Shown: piece after piece, positions 1 to 9,044 of the stretch | Layout: each line of letters opens with the position of its first letter | Numbering within the stretch: position 1 is the first letter of the stretch | Assembly (NCBI RefSeq): GCF_947499945.1 | Contig: NZ_CANMQD010000001.1 | Location: 124,001 to 188,000, forward strand | DNA length: 64,000 bases | Source: an uncultured Sulfitobacter sp. | GTDB taxonomy: Bacteria > Pseudomonadota > Alphaproteobacteria > Rhodobacterales > Rhodobacteraceae | Direction of reading: 5' to 3' | Notes under the pieces: generated by a model | Told to the model about the DNA's origin: nothing | Database searches by the model: none | What the model saw: the letters and a program-made list of their open reading frames with translations, nothing else | Program-made: the position numbers and the translations under genes

Positions 1-102
1 CCCGGCAAAGCCGGGGCTGCGAAGTGGGTGGCAGCGTATCGCAAAGCGATGCGCGAGAACCCACCCCGTATCAAGTCGAGCGCAAGGCAATCGTTCTCCT
101 GA
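1..102 (+). CDS. C-terminal end of an unidentified protein (partial)
   Basis: The first frame from base 1 is open and ends with TGA at 100-102. It reads as the last 33 residues of a basic protein, including AAKWVAAYRKAMREN, with an amphipathic, helix-like composition typical of real coding sequence here. The strong hairpins one can draw in the first 64 bases fall inside this frame. The gene starts outside the window, so neither length nor family can be judged. It converges on nrdJ. No function is proposed. Confidence 0.5.
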   Translation, partial: PGKAGAAKWVAAYRKAMRENPPRIKSSARQSFS

Positions 103-160
103 GAACACCGAGAGCCTCTCGCATCCAAACTTCCAACATCCAAGTAGAAGCCTGTATTCG

Positions 161-187
161 CAAAAGTAGGGCGCCACTTCAGCGCCC
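161..187 (-). terminator. Probable rho-independent terminator of nrdJ
   Basis: On the minus strand a six-base GC-only stem (bases 187-182 with 174-169, 7-nt loop) is followed by TACTTTTG. It lies just past the nrdJ stop. The stem is short and the T-run is modest. Confidence 0.5.
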
Positions 188-198
188 CACCCTATCCC

Positions 199-3100
199 TT
201 AGCTACAGCCAGACGTCCCACCGCAGGTGTTGCACTTCATACATGTCCCGTTGCGCACCAGTGTGTAGTTACCACACTCCCCGCAGGCCTCGCCCTCATA
301 GCCCTGCATCTTAGCCTTGGTGCGCGCATTCATTGATACTGCCCCGGAGGAGATTGACGTGGTGCTTTTCACTGCTGTCACCACACCCACGTCTCCTTGC
401 GGCATGATCGACGTCAGCGCGTCCATGGCAGCAGACTGCCCACCTTGCAGCATCGTCAGGTTCTGCGGCACACGGTTGCGCAAATACCCCTGTGAGGTGA
501 TCTGCTTGAGTACTTCAAGCGATTTTGACGCAGCGCTCTCGGAGAGCTCGGAGACATTGGCAACCCCTTCTTCCTCACCACGGCCCAGCGTGTCGAACGT
601 AGCGCCCTCGGGCTGCACATGCGCCAGATCGGTGCGGTCCAGATAGCTTACCGCCAATTCGCGGAAGATATAATCAAGGATCGAGGTCGCCTGTTTGATG
701 CTGTCGTTGCCCTGCACCATGCCCGCAGGCTCGAATTTGGTGAAGGTGAAGGCATCAACAAATTCTTCGAGTGGTACGCCGTATTGCAGACCCACGGAGA
801 CCGCGATGGCAAAGTTGTTCATCATGGCGCGGAAGCCTGCACCCTCTTTGTGCATATCGATGAATATCTCACCAAGGGAGCCATCGGTATACTCACCAGT
901 ACGCAGGTACACCTTGTGCCCACCCACATTGGCCTTTTGGGTATAGCCCTTGCGACGCTGTGGCATCTTTTCACGGTGCGATTTCACGATCTCCTTGACG
1001 ATCACCTTCTCGACGATCTTCTCGGCCAGCACGATTGCCTTTTCGTGGGCTGTGCCGCTCTCGAGGATTTCTGCCGCATCATCATCGTCCTCGACGAGCG
1101 ACGCCGCGAGGGGTTGGGACAATTTGGAGCCGTCACGGTACAGTGCGTTGGCTTTGACACCCAAGGACCAGCTCAGTTCGTATGCTTTCTGGCAATCCTC
1201 GATGGTGGCGTCATTCGGCATGTTGATCGTCTTGGAGATCGCACCCGAGATGAACGACTGTGCCGCTGCCATCATGTAGATGTGGCTGTTGACCGACAGA
1301 TAACGCTTGCCCGTTTTACCGCAGGGGTTGGCGCAATCGAAGATGCCATAGTGCTCTTCTTTCAGGTGCGGCGCACCCTCCAGTGTCATCGTACCGCAAA
1401 CGTGATTATTGGCTGCATCGATGTCCTTTTTGGAGAAGCCAAGAGACTTCAGCAGGTCAAACGTTGGATCGTTGAGCTTGTCCGCAGGAATACCAAGTAC
1501 TTTGGTGCAGAACTCCGCACCGAGCGTCCACTGGTTAAAGACAAAGCGGATATCAAAAGCCGCCCCAAGTGCCGCATCGACCTTTGCCAGTTCCGCAGGC
1601 CCAAAACCGTGACCAATAAGTGAGGTATGGTTGATGCCCGGTGCATTGCCGATTGTGCCGTGACCCACTGCGTGTCCTACGATCTCTTCGATTTGCGCCG
1701 CACCATAGCCGAGTTTGGCCAAGGCCGCAGGAACAGATTGATTGATGATCTTGAAGTAGCCACCACCCGCGAGTTTCTTGAACTTAACCAGTGCGAAGTC
1801 AGGCTCGATCCCTGTGGTGTCGCAATCCATTACCAGACCGATGGTGCCTGTAGGCGCGATCACAGAGGTCTGTGCGTTGCGGTAGCCGTGCTTTTCGCCC
1901 AGTGCCAGCGCCTCATCCCATGTGGACATGGCCACATCGACCAGACCCGCCTGTGGGCAGTTTGCGTGATCAAGAGGAACAGGCTTAACCGCCAGATCCT
2001 CATAGCCATTCCTCTCACCATAGGCCGCGTGGCGGTGGTTACGGATGACGCGCAGCATGTGCTTGCTGTTTTTCTCATAGCCCGGGAATGCACCCAACTC
2101 GCCTGCCATCTCGGCAGAGGTTGCATAGGCAACGCCGGTCATAATCGCCGTCAACGCACCGCACAGCGCGCGGCCCTCGTCGCTGTCATAGCCAAAGCCC
2201 ATGTTCATCAGCAGACCGCCGATGTTGGCATAGCCGAGACCAAGTGTGCGGAAATCATAGGAGCGCTGTGCAATCTCTTTGGACGGGAACTGAGCCATCA
2301 TCACGGAGACTTCGAGCGTTACAGTCCAGAGACGCGAGGCGTGCATATAGTCTTCGACCTGAAACTCGCCGTCCTTGAGGAAGGTCAGCAGGTTCATGGA
2401 GGCGAGGTTACAGGCGGTATCGTCTAGGAACATATACTCCGAGCACGGGTTGGAGCCGCGAATCGCGCCGTCTTCGGGGCATGTGTGCCAGTCGTTCACG
2501 GTGTCGTGGTACTGGATGCCCGGATCGGCACAGGCCCATGCGGCGTGGCCCACTTGGTCCCAGAGATCCCGTGCGCGAATTGTTTTGGACGCCTCACCAG
2601 TTACACGGTCGATCAGGTCCCAATCACCGTCTGCTTCCACTGCCTTGAGAAAGGCATCGGTGACGCGGATCGAGTTGTTGGAGTTCTGACCCGAGACCGA
2701 ATTATAGGCCTCGGAGTCCCAATCCGTGTCGTAGGTCGGGAATTCGATGGAGGTGTGACCCTGCTTTGCATAATCGAGCACGCGCTTGACATAAGTCTCG
2801 GGGATCATGGATTTCTTGGCAGCGCGGATCGCATCCTTGAGCTGCTCGTTCTTTGCAGGATCATAGGCATCCGCTTCCAGACCGTCCCAGCCTGCAATAG
2901 CTTTGAAGATCAGGTTGAGCTTTTGCTCGTGCATTTTGGAGCCTGCAACGATGCTGGCAACCTTCTGCTCTTCGAGCACCTTCCAGTTGATGAATTCCTC
3001 GATATCGGGGTGGTCCGCATCGACAATGACCATCTTGGCCGCCCGGCGTGTTGTACCGCCAGATTTGATCGCACCAGCAGCACGGTCACCAATTTTCAGG

Positions 3101-3846
3101 AAGCCCATGAGGCCGGAGGATTTGCCGCCGCCTGAAAGCTTCTCTCCTGCGCCACGAAGCGAGGAAAAATTTGTACCCGTGCCGGACCCGTATTTAAACA
3201 GACGCGCTTCGCGCACCCAAAGGTCCATGATGCCGCCGTCGCCGACCAGATCGTCAGCAACGGACTGGATGAAGCACGCGTGCGGCTGTGGGTGCTCATA
3301 GGACGACGTGGAGCGTGTGAGCTTGCCCGACTTGTGATCCACATAGTAGTGGCCCTGTGCGGGGCCGTCGATTCCGTAGGCCCAGTGCAGGCCCGTGTTG
3401 AACCACTGCGGGGAGTTTGGTGCGGCGCGCTGAGAGGCCAGCATGTGGCGCATCTCGTCATAGTAGGTGCGCGCGTCTTCTTCGGTGGTGAAGTAACCAC
3501 CCTTCCAGCCCCAGTAAGCCCACGCACCTGCGAGGCGGTCGAACACCTGCTTGGAAGACGTCTCACCGCCCATCTCGGTGCCCTCAACAGGAACAGAGCG
3601 CCACAGGAACTCGGGAACACCCTTTTCCTTCACGCGCTTGGATTCGGCAGGAACGCCCGCTTTGCGGAAATATTTTTGCGCGATGACGTCGGAAGCAACC
3701 TGGCTCCACGCTTTTGGCACTTCGACATTGTCGAGATGAAAAACCACTGATCCGTCAGGGTTACGAATTTCGGAGACCGTGCTCACAAAATCCAGATCTG
3801 CGTAGGCGTCTTGCCCCTGAGTGGTGAATTTCCGTTCAATTTTCAT
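199..3846 (-). CDS. nrdJ: Vitamin B12-dependent (class II) ribonucleotide reductase
   Basis: Adenosylcobalamin-dependent ribonucleotide reductase, which reduces ribonucleotides to deoxyribonucleotides in the cytoplasm without needing oxygen. The product is about 1215 residues, the long form usual in Alphaproteobacteria. Visible features are the active-site motif NPCSE, the [13 protein letters not shown] segment near the N-terminus, the second-half substrate-binding segment APTGTIG, and a cysteine-rich C-terminal tail (CGECGNY ... [13 protein letters not shown]) that would pass electrons or bind zinc. An ATG ten codons upstream is in frame, but MKIERKF at 3846 is preceded by a GGGG-containing ribosome site at good spacing and is preferred. 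It stands alone with a long upstream region holding a candidate NrdR site and a terminator-like hairpin downstream. No other reductase class is seen in the window. Confidence 0.95.
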   Translation of the reverse strand: MKIERKFTTQGQDAYADLDFVSTVSEIRNPDGSVVFHLDNVEVPKAWSQVASDVIAQKYFRKAGVPAESKRVKEKGVPEFLWRSVPVEGTEMGGETSSKQVFDRLAGAWAYWGWKGGYFTTEEDARTYYDEMRHMLASQRAAPNSPQWFNTGLHWAYGIDGPAQGHYYVDHKSGKLTRSTSSYEHPQPHACFIQSVADDLVGDGGIMDLWVREARLFKYGSGTGTNFSSLRGAGEKLSGGGKSSGLMGFLKIGDRAAGAIKSGGTTRRAAKMVIVDADHPDIEEFINWKVLEEQKVASIVAGSKMHEQKLNLIFKAIAGWDGLEADAYDPAKNEQLKDAIRAAKKSMIPETYVKRVLDYAKQGHTSIEFPTYDTDWDSEAYNSVSGQNSNNSIRVTDAFLKAVEADGDWDLIDRVTGEASKTIRARDLWDQVGHAAWACADPGIQYHDTVNDWHTCPEDGAIRGSNPCSEYMFLDDTACNLASMNLLTFLKDGEFQVEDYMHASRLWTVTLEVSVMMAQFPSKEIAQRSYDFRTLGLGYANIGGLLMNMGFGYDSDEGRALCGALTAIMTGVAYATSAEMAGELGAFPGYEKNSKHMLRVIRNHRHAAYGERNGYEDLAVKPVPLDHANCPQAGLVDVAMSTWDEALALGEKHGYRNAQTSVIAPTGTIGLVMDCDTTGIEPDFALVKFKKLAGGGYFKIINQSVPAALAKLGYGAAQIEEIVGHAVGHGTIGNAPGINHTSLIGHGFGPAELAKVDAALGAAFDIRFVFNQWTLGAEFCTKVLGIPADKLNDPTFDLLKSLGFSKKDIDAANNHVCGTMTLEGAPHLKEEHYGIFDCANPCGKTGKRYLSVNSHIYMMAAAQSFISGAISKTINMPNDATIEDCQKAYELSWSLGVKANALYRDGSKLSQPLAASLVEDDDDAAEILESGTAHEKAIVLAEKIVEKVIVKEIVKSHREKMPQRRKGYTQKANVGGHKVYLRTGEYTDGSLGEIFIDMHKEGAGFRAMMNNFAIAVSVGLQYGVPLEEFVDAFTFTKFEPAGMVQGNDSIKQATSILDYIFRELAVSYLDRTDLAHVQPEGATFDTLGRGEEEGVANVSELSESAASKSLEVLKQITSQGYLRNRVPQNLTMLQGGQSAAMDALTSIMPQGDVGVVTAVKSTTSISSGAVSMNARTKAKMQGYEGEACGECGNYTLVRNGTCMKCNTCGGTSGCS

Positions 3847-4510
3847 CGCGCTACCCCGTTGTTCAAGCTTTACCATTTTCGAATGCCGTCAAAGACACCC
3901 AACTCAATACTGTTTGGCATAGTCGCAGGTGCCGCCGACCGAGTGAAAACCACTGGGTGCGCATTTAACCAACCGCCCTGTAAGACCGTTTGCCTGTACT
4001 CTACCTCGTGGTCCGCCTTTGAGCGTTAAACCACTACATGTTGTGGCGCGACCGTCAGTTCGCACAAACTGGCGTATCTGACCCTATCCGGTCAACGATT
4101 TTATTATCGGAAAATTCACATTTTAACTGTTGACGTGTTTTGCGAATAGGCAGGCCTTCACAGGTTTGTGAGACGGCTCGCTACAGTGTCCAAAACGTTA
4201 ACCTTTCGAGGCAGCAAAAAACCCTTTATTTCGGCGTATCTAACGCGCGTTTTTAAGCCGCGTTAACGATTGGCACCTGCGAGTCGGCAGCTTTTCATCC
4301 GAATCTACCCGTCCATTTTGGCCGAATTTCTGTTGCCGAAAAAACGCGGCGCTCGGCTGTTGCCTGCTCAAAATTGGCGCGAGGGAACACCACCCACAGG
4401 GGAAAATGCCGAAAATTGAGGCAAATACCACAAGATGTAGATCTATACCTGCCAGACCGCCGATGATCCCCGCGCGATCGCCCCTTGGCGATTCCCCTGA
4501 AGGCCTGCCC
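3847..4510. other. Non-coding stretch between nrdJ and tRNA-Pro
   Basis: There is no convincing gene in this stretch; the open frames are short and have unlikely compositions. It holds the candidate NrdR site (4031-4046) and a perfect 7-bp inverted repeat, TAACGCG at 4241-4247 with CGCGTTA at 4259-4265, around a T-rich loop. TTAA and GTTAAC words are frequent here, but no TTAA-N7-TTAA pair with exact CtrA spacing was found. Confidence 0.4.
4031..4046. promoter_or_regulatory. Candidate NrdR box upstream of nrdJ
   Basis: The 16-mer CCACTACATGTTGTGG matches the core of the NrdR consensus (ACwA.AT.TwGT). It lies 185 bases before the nrdJ start codon. A weaker half-conserved copy, ACTCTACCTCGTGG, sits at 3998-4011. 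NrdR boxes usually occur as a pair about three helical turns apart; the spacing here is slightly longer than usual, so only the first is scored. Confidence 0.5.
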
Positions 4511-4552
4511 TAAAAACACTTGTGGCCTCTTCGCAAAAACGAAGAGGCCACA
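4511..4552 (-). terminator. Rho-independent terminator after tRNA-Pro
   Basis: A perfect 13-bp stem (4521-4533 with 4540-4552) with a 6-nt loop is followed, on the minus strand, by AGTGTTTTTAG. It lies 25 bases past the 3' end of the tRNA gene and would end its transcript. Confidence 0.8.
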
Positions 4553-4576
4553 TGAGTTCGATCTGGTAATCGAAAA

Positions 4577-4653
4577 TGGTCGGGGCGAGATGATTCGAAC
4601 ATCCGACCCCCTGTACCCAAAACAGGTGCGCTACCAGGCTGCGCCACGCCCCG
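4577..4653 (-). tRNA. tRNA-Pro (anticodon TGG)
   Basis: A 77-base cloverleaf can be folded on the minus strand. The acceptor arms are CGGGGCG and CGCCCCG with discriminator A and an encoded CCA. The D-arm region is GCGCAGCCTGGTAGCGC. The anticodon stem CCTGT/ACAGG encloses the loop TTTGGGT, giving anticodon TGG. The T-arm contains TTCGAAT. The encoded CCA end is at 4577-4579. Confidence 0.97.
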
Positions 4654-4725
4654 ACTGACGCCTCTTTAGCGCGAGCTGTCGGGATTGAAAAGGCAAAATA
4701 TACGTCTGCACAGAATGATTTGAAT

Positions 4726-5235
4726 TCACCCGCAGGTCCACGGTTCATCCAGGCTGATAAATGAAGGATGGCGCAGAACATCGCCTACTTTGATCCCCAA
4801 ACGCCGCGCCAATCCGCCGTTAATCTCCAATACACCAAACAGCAGCATATCGCCCGGCGAGATAGGGGTTTCGTCCAAAGGCTGTGCGCGGTGATGGATG
4901 TATTTTATCTCGCCAAATCCATCGAGAAACAGCATATCAAGTTCGATCAGCGTGTTGCGCATCCAGAAACTCATGATTTGGGGACGCTGGTACACAAAAA
5001 GCATGCCCTTGCTCATCGGCATGCTTTCTACATGCATGAGGCCCCGGGCGCGTGTCTGCTCGTCTGCGGCCACATCGACGTTAAAGGCCGCTTTTCCGAA
5101 GCCCCCTGAGATGGTCGCACGATCCGTGGCGCAGGCGGGGGCCAGCGGGGTCAGCGCCTGTGCCCTTTGTGCGGTCACAGTGAGAGCGGTCAGCCCTGTG
5201 AGGAAAGTTCTTCTGTTGTGGGGACTGTTTCCCAT
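4726..5235 (-). CDS. DUF192 family exported protein
   Basis: A 169-residue DUF192 protein (function of the family unknown; small beta-barrel domain). The N-terminus has RRTFLTGLTALTVTA, a twin-arginine-like signal peptide followed by AQA, so the product is probably periplasmic. The DUF192 body follows from about residue 45, with the family signatures ARGLMHVESMP, GMLFVY and MSFWMRNTLIELDMLF. The start codon lies 46 bases inside the preceding cold-shock gene. AGAGGTG just upstream serves as ribosome site, so the long overlap is probably real and the two genes are likely cotranscribed. This pairing of a cold-shock protein with DUF192 is, from memory, common in Rhodobacteraceae. Confidence 0.85.
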   Translation of the reverse strand: MGNSPHNRRTFLTGLTALTVTAQRAQALTPLAPACATDRATISGGFGKAAFNVDVAADEQTRARGLMHVESMPMSKGMLFVYQRPQIMSFWMRNTLIELDMLFLDGFGEIKYIHHRAQPLDETPISPGDMLLFGVLEINGGLARRLGIKVGDVLRHPSFISLDEPWTCG

Positions 5236-5744
5236 GCAAGCACCTCTGCCGCCATTCGGCCGCGTTTACCGTCAATTACGCGCATTGCGATCGCTTCACC
5301 CGGTGCCAGATCAGACAGACCCGACTGCCGGAGCACATCCATATGCACAAACACATCTTCGGGGCAGCCAAATACATTGGCAAAGCCAAATCCTTTTGCC
5401 TTGTCGAACCATTTTATCCGTGCCGCTAAAAGTGGTGTGCTTGCGATCTGCTCTTTGTCTAAGCCCGCAATATCTGGCAGCGACGTTTGCACACCTTCCG
5501 GTGGCGAAATCGACAGGATCTCGCTTGCCTGCGCACCACGCTCGGTTTTTTGCACCACCATCGCTACGCGGGAGCCATCCGCAACCGAGCTTTGGCCAAA
5601 ATTCCGAAGAACATTTACATGAAGAAGAATATCGACGCCGCCATCATCGGACACAACAAAGCCGAAGCCCTTTACAGGATCAAACCACTTCACCGTGCCA
5701 TTCACACCCGATTGCGGGGTATTATCGTCGTGCGCTTGTATCAT
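5190..5744 (-). CDS. Double cold-shock-domain protein
   Basis: A protein of about 184 residues with two cold-shock domains and a linker. The first begins near residue 14 (GTVKWFDPVKGFGFVV), the second near residue 105 (ARIKWFDKAKGFGFANVFG). Each has RNP1-like KGFGF and an RNP2-like segment (VDILLHVNVL and EDVFVHMDVL). Such proteins bind single-stranded nucleic acid; the tandem form is typical of Alphaproteobacteria. The ATG at 5744 was chosen because earlier in-frame sequence runs through pdxH and is not protein-like. In the 79-base gap after pdxH, the minus strand has GCCGC and GCGGC around a T-rich loop, which could be a weak terminator or part of a structured leader. The 3' end overlaps the DUF192 gene. 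Confidence 0.9.
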   Translation of the reverse strand: MIQAHDDNTPQSGVNGTVKWFDPVKGFGFVVSDDGGVDILLHVNVLRNFGQSSVADGSRVAMVVQKTERGAQASEILSISPPEGVQTSLPDIAGLDKEQIASTPLLAARIKWFDKAKGFGFANVFGCPEDVFVHMDVLRQSGLSDLAPGEAIAMRVIDGKRGRMAAEVLAWETVPTTEELSSQG

Positions 5745-5823
5745 ATCTCTCGCACCGTCTTTCAAATAAATAATTGGGGCCTGAATACCCCGCCGCAAAA
5801 AAACCGCGGCTATACTCGTACTA

Positions 5824-6429
5824 CTAAGGATTAAGTCGTGTAATTTCCCATGCTGCATCAACCGACGCACGGCGCCATTGGAAGCGATCATGCAACCGTG
5901 CAGGACCATCGCCCCAGAATTCAAGCTCAAGTGGCGTAAGGCGGTAGCCCCCCCAAAACGGAGGACGCGCCGGATTGTCGCCATGCTTGGCAATGACATC
6001 TTCCAATGCCTGCTCAAGCGTTTCGCGGTTCTCAAGTGGCTTTGACTGATCGGATGCCCATGCGCCATGACGGCTCTTGAGCGCCCGTGACGCGTAATAT
6101 ACGTCCGCCTGTTCGCCGTCTTCACGCGTAATAATTCCGCGTGCACGTATTTGACGGCGTAGTGACTTCCAGTGAATGACAAATGCCGCCTTACCAGAAC
6201 TGTCCAACTCGGCAGCTTTGGCACTGGTGTAGTTTGTATAAAAAACAAACGCACCGTCTTCGATATCTTTGAGCAAAACAACACGCGCATTCGGCATGCC
6301 ATCTGCGTCCACAGTGCTCAGCGCCATGGCGTTGGGATCGTTTATCTCCACGTCTGATGCTTCTGCCATCCACGCACGCGCAAGGGCGAAAGGATCATCA
6401 CCTGCGAAAATACCGGACCGGTCTGCCAT
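5824..6429 (-). CDS. pdxH: Pyridoxamine 5'-phosphate oxidase
   Basis: FMN-dependent oxidase converting pyridoxine or pyridoxamine 5'-phosphate to pyridoxal 5'-phosphate. The 201-residue product has PdxH segments in order: [20 protein letters not shown] (FMN-binding strand region), [44 protein letters not shown], and the C-terminal [18 protein letters not shown] with RLHDR close behind. The ATG at 6429 is preferred over the one at 6444 because GAGGA sits eight bases before it. It is divergent from fabI across 231 bases that should hold both promoters. Confidence 0.95.
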   Translation of the reverse strand: MADRSGIFAGDDPFALARAWMAEASDVEINDPNAMALSTVDADGMPNARVVLLKDIEDGAFVFYTNYTSAKAAELDSSGKAAFVIHWKSLRRQIRARGIITREDGEQADVYYASRALKSRHGAWASDQSKPLENRETLEQALEDVIAKHGDNPARPPFWGGYRLTPLELEFWGDGPARLHDRFQWRRASVDAAWEITRLNP

Positions 6430-6660
6430 CACTTTTTTCCTCATTGGGACACAAAAGATATATCTCGGATCAGCGTTTCATCCAATCCCGTAACACATAG
6501 CACAGTAATCATATTTCAGACTATCGCGTTGCTTGGGAACACAATTCACCCATTGCGAGCATCTGTGCAACCCAAAACACGATATACGGTGCGCTGACTT
6601 GATGGTCCCCAACCAATCGCGTAGGTAAAGCCAACCTGATTATGAATGGAGTTTTAGGCC

Positions 6661-7464
6661 ATGTCGAACAATCTGATGGCGGGCAAGCGGGGACTGATCA
6701 TGGGATTGGCCAACGATAAATCAATTGCCTGGGGCATCGCAAAACAGCTTGCCGATGCTGGTGCCGAGCTGGCGTTCTCCTATCAGGGTGATGCGTTGAA
6801 AAAGCGTGTTGACCCGCTCGCAGCCTCCCTTGGCTCTGATATCGTGCTGCCCTGTGATGTTGGCGACGAGGCCTCGATTGACGCTCTGTTTGCTGGCTTG
6901 GGCGAGCGGTGGGACAATCTGGATTTTATCGTTCATGCCATCGGCTTTTCCGACAAGAACGAACTGCGCGGCCGCTATGTCGACACAAGCCGCGCCAACT
7001 TCGCGCTCTCGATGGATATCTCGGTCTATTCCTTCACTGCCGTTGTGCAGCGTGCCGAGAAGATGATGAAGAATGGCGGCTCTTGCCTAACGCTCACTTA
7101 TTACGGCGCCGAAAAAGTAATGCCACATTATAACGTTATGGGCGTGGCCAAGGCTGCCCTTGAGGCGTCGGTCCAATACCTCGCGGAAGATCTGGGCAAG
7201 GACGGCATCCGCGTGAATGCCATCTCGGCAGGTCCGATCAAGACGCTTGCCGCCTCAGGTATCGGTGATTTCCGATATATCATGAAGTGGAACGAGTATA
7301 ATTCGCCCCTGCGCCGTAATGTGACCATCGACGAGGTCGGAAAATCTGCACTCTACCTGCTGTCCGACCTTGGCTCGGGCACCACAGGCGAAAACCTGCA
7401 TGTCGATGCGGGATATCATGTGGTGGGCATGAAGGCGGTTGATGCGCCCGATATGAGCAAATGA
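6661..7464 (+). CDS. fabI: Enoyl-[acyl-carrier-protein] reductase (NADH), FabI
   Basis: Catalyses the last reduction step of the fatty-acid elongation cycle. The 267-residue short-chain dehydrogenase fold shows GLANDKSIAWGIAKQLADAG near the N-terminus, the FabI active-site arrangement (LTYYGAEKVMPHYNVMGVAKAAL, a Y-x6-K type with tyrosine and lysine), and the substrate loop SAGPIKTLAASGI. The C-terminal GTTGENLHVDAGYHVVGM is typical of FabI. It is the first gene of a rightward group, and its stop overlaps the next reading frame by ATGA. Confidence 0.95.
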   Translation: MSNNLMAGKRGLIMGLANDKSIAWGIAKQLADAGAELAFSYQGDALKKRVDPLAASLGSDIVLPCDVGDEASIDALFAGLGERWDNLDFIVHAIGFSDKNELRGRYVDTSRANFALSMDISVYSFTAVVQRAEKMMKNGGSCLTLTYYGAEKVMPHYNVMGVAKAALEASVQYLAEDLGKDGIRVNAISAGPIKTLAASGIGDFRYIMKWNEYNSPLRRNVTIDEVGKSALYLLSDLGSGTTGENLHVDAGYHVVGMKAVDAPDMSK

Positions 7465-7807
7465 ACCGCACCGTGCGGCTGACAACGGCGCTTTGTGCTG
7501 TCAGCAGCACAGCGCATGCCAGCGCTCTCGGCAATGCAGCCACGGTGCCGATTGGCCAACGCGGCGGGACGCTTGATGGCGAGTTGATGATCTGCCGATG
7601 GGGCGAAGGGATGTTAAAGCTGCCCGCCCCCGAGGACAAACCAGTCAAAACGCTTTCGAGTAGACCCTCCCTAAAACTATCGCGCCACGGACGGATGGAC
7701 CGGATCAGCAAGAGCACTATTACGCAGCCTGCGCTTCCGCCCTGCTCCATAAGTCGTACTGCCGCAATACGCTGGCAAGGTGGGTCATTAACGGACATGA
7801 CGCCTGA
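7461..7807 (+). pseudogene. Frameshifted gene for a small exported protein
   Basis: An ATG overlapping the fabI stop (ATGA) opens a frame with a signal peptide (MNRTVRLTTALCAVSSTAHASA) and a plausible mature start up to DKPVKTL near base 7655. From there this frame becomes implausible. The -1 frame, which opens after a TAG at 7661-7663, reads TDGPDQQEHYYAACASALL and then YCRNTLARWVINGHDA before TGA at 7805. That looks like the true C-terminus. Joined, the two parts give a secreted protein of about 115 residues with conserved-looking cysteines. The original frame happens to run on to 7841. Either a recent frameshift or a sequencing error explains this. The family is not recognised. The tight overlap with fabI suggests cotranscription. 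Confidence 0.5.
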
Positions 7808-7837
7808 CCTGACGCACGACGCAATGGTGCTCAAACG

Positions 7838-8440
7838 ATGACCCTCGAACACGTTCTTGCCTTTAATGCGGTCCTGATTGTTTCGATCCTGAGCCCTGGT
7901 GCTGCTTTTTTGATGGCAGTGCGCAGCTCGATCTCGAACGGACGCCGCGCAGGCGTTGCCACTGGGCTCGGTCTGGGCGTGATGGCAAGCCTGTGGACCC
8001 TGGCCGCCCTTCTGGGGATGGACGCCATTTTCGCCTTGTTTCCATGGGCCTTTGCAACGCTGAAACTCGGTGGAGCAGTCTATTTGATCTATCTTGCGAT
8101 CAAGACATGGCGCAGTGCAGCCACACCACTAGGTTCTGCGCCGAAGGCACAAGGACGCGCATTTATCGATGGCTTCCTCGTTAATATGGGTAATCCAAAA
8201 TCGGTCTTGTTTGCCGCGGCTGTGCTGGTGGTGATTTTCCCGCCGGACCTTACAGCAGCGCAAGTCGCCTTTGTTACCCTCAACCACCTTATCCTCGAAA
8301 TACTGTTTTATTCGGCTTGCGCCGTTATTCTGACAGCCCCCGCTGCCCGCGCCCGATTTTTGCGTGCAAAACCTCTTATCGACCGTACTGCCGCCATCCT
8401 TCTTGGCGGCCTTGGTCTAAAACTCTTGCTACAAAGGTAA
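7838..8440 (+). CDS. LysE/RhtB family amino-acid exporter
   Basis: A 200-residue inner-membrane protein of the LysE/RhtB superfamily, which exports amino acids such as threonine, homoserine or lysine. It has about six hydrophobic segments. The N-terminal signature SPGAAFLMAVRSSISNGRRAGVATGLGLGV matches the family's conserved PGP-like loop, with PGA in place of PGP. LVNMGNPKSVLFAAAVLVVIFP is the second conserved region. No ribosome site is evident, and the ATG overlaps the old frame of the preceding decayed gene by ATGA. The substrate cannot be told from sequence. Confidence 0.88.
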   Translation: MTLEHVLAFNAVLIVSILSPGAAFLMAVRSSISNGRRAGVATGLGLGVMASLWTLAALLGMDAIFALFPWAFATLKLGGAVYLIYLAIKTWRSAATPLGSAPKAQGRAFIDGFLVNMGNPKSVLFAAAVLVVIFPPDLTAAQVAFVTLNHLILEILFYSACAVILTAPAARARFLRAKPLIDRTAAILLGGLGLKLLLQR

Positions 8441-8446
8441 TTCCAT

Positions 8447-8968
8447 ATGTCCGACACCCGCCTGCCCCATGAAAAAGGTTTTCACATCAGCTGGGACCAA
8501 ATCCACCGCGACAGCCGTGCGCTGGCTTGGCGTCTGGACGGGAAAGGTCCTGATGACGGCGCATGGCGTGCGGTTGTTGCCATCACCCGCGGGGGAATGG
8601 CCCCCGCAATGATCGTCGCACGCGAGTTGGATATCCGCACTGTAGATACCATCTCGGTCGTCTCCTACCACTCGGGCGGGGGCAAAGCGGACCAGCGGCG
8701 CGAGGCCCGTGTTCTGAAATCTCCAGATGTAGAAATGATGGGCGACGGCACAGGCATCTTGATCGTCGATGATTTGGTGGACAGCGGCAAAACACTTGAG
8801 TTGGTCCGCTCCCTCTACCCCAACGCCCATTTCGCTACCGTCTATGCCAAACCTGCGGGAGAGCCGATGGTCGACACCTTCATCACGGGTGTCTCTCAAG
8901 ACACATGGATTTTCTTCCCGTGGGACATGGCTCTGCAATACGTCGAGCCGTATCGCGGTAAGGACTAA
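8447..8968 (+). CDS. gpt: Xanthine(-guanine) phosphoribosyltransferase
   Basis: Purine salvage enzyme joining xanthine or guanine to PRPP. The 173-residue product has the type I phosphoribosyltransferase PRPP loop [17 protein letters not shown] near residues 103-120. The upstream [17 protein letters not shown] segment and SVVSYH are as in Gpt proteins. The C-terminal WIFFPWD, which recognises the purine, is clear. AAAGG lies about ten bases before the ATG. It follows the exporter by six bases and is probably in the same transcript. Confidence 0.93.
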   Translation: MSDTRLPHEKGFHISWDQIHRDSRALAWRLDGKGPDDGAWRAVVAITRGGMAPAMIVARELDIRTVDTISVVSYHSGGGKADQRREARVLKSPDVEMMGDGTGILIVDDLVDSGKTLELVRSLYPNAHFATVYAKPAGEPMVDTFITGVSQDTWIFFPWDMALQYVEPYRGKD

Positions 8969-9044
8969 GCCAAATCACACCTGCTCTTCTTTATTTTGCC
9001 TATAAACTGAATCCCGTAGGATCCCTCACATACTGGACTTGGCC

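Noticed and set aside
1..64. Strong nested hairpins (9-bp stem with AAA loop inside a 6-bp stem), looking like a structured RNA
   Set aside because: They lie in an open, protein-like frame ending at 102, so they are explained as the 3' end of a coding sequence; no terminator T-run or promoter is present.
619..2427. Long plus-strand open frames (334 and 266 codons) opposite nrdJ
   Set aside because: They are antisense to a highly conserved gene, have unnatural composition rich in His, Arg and Cys, and lack ribosome sites.
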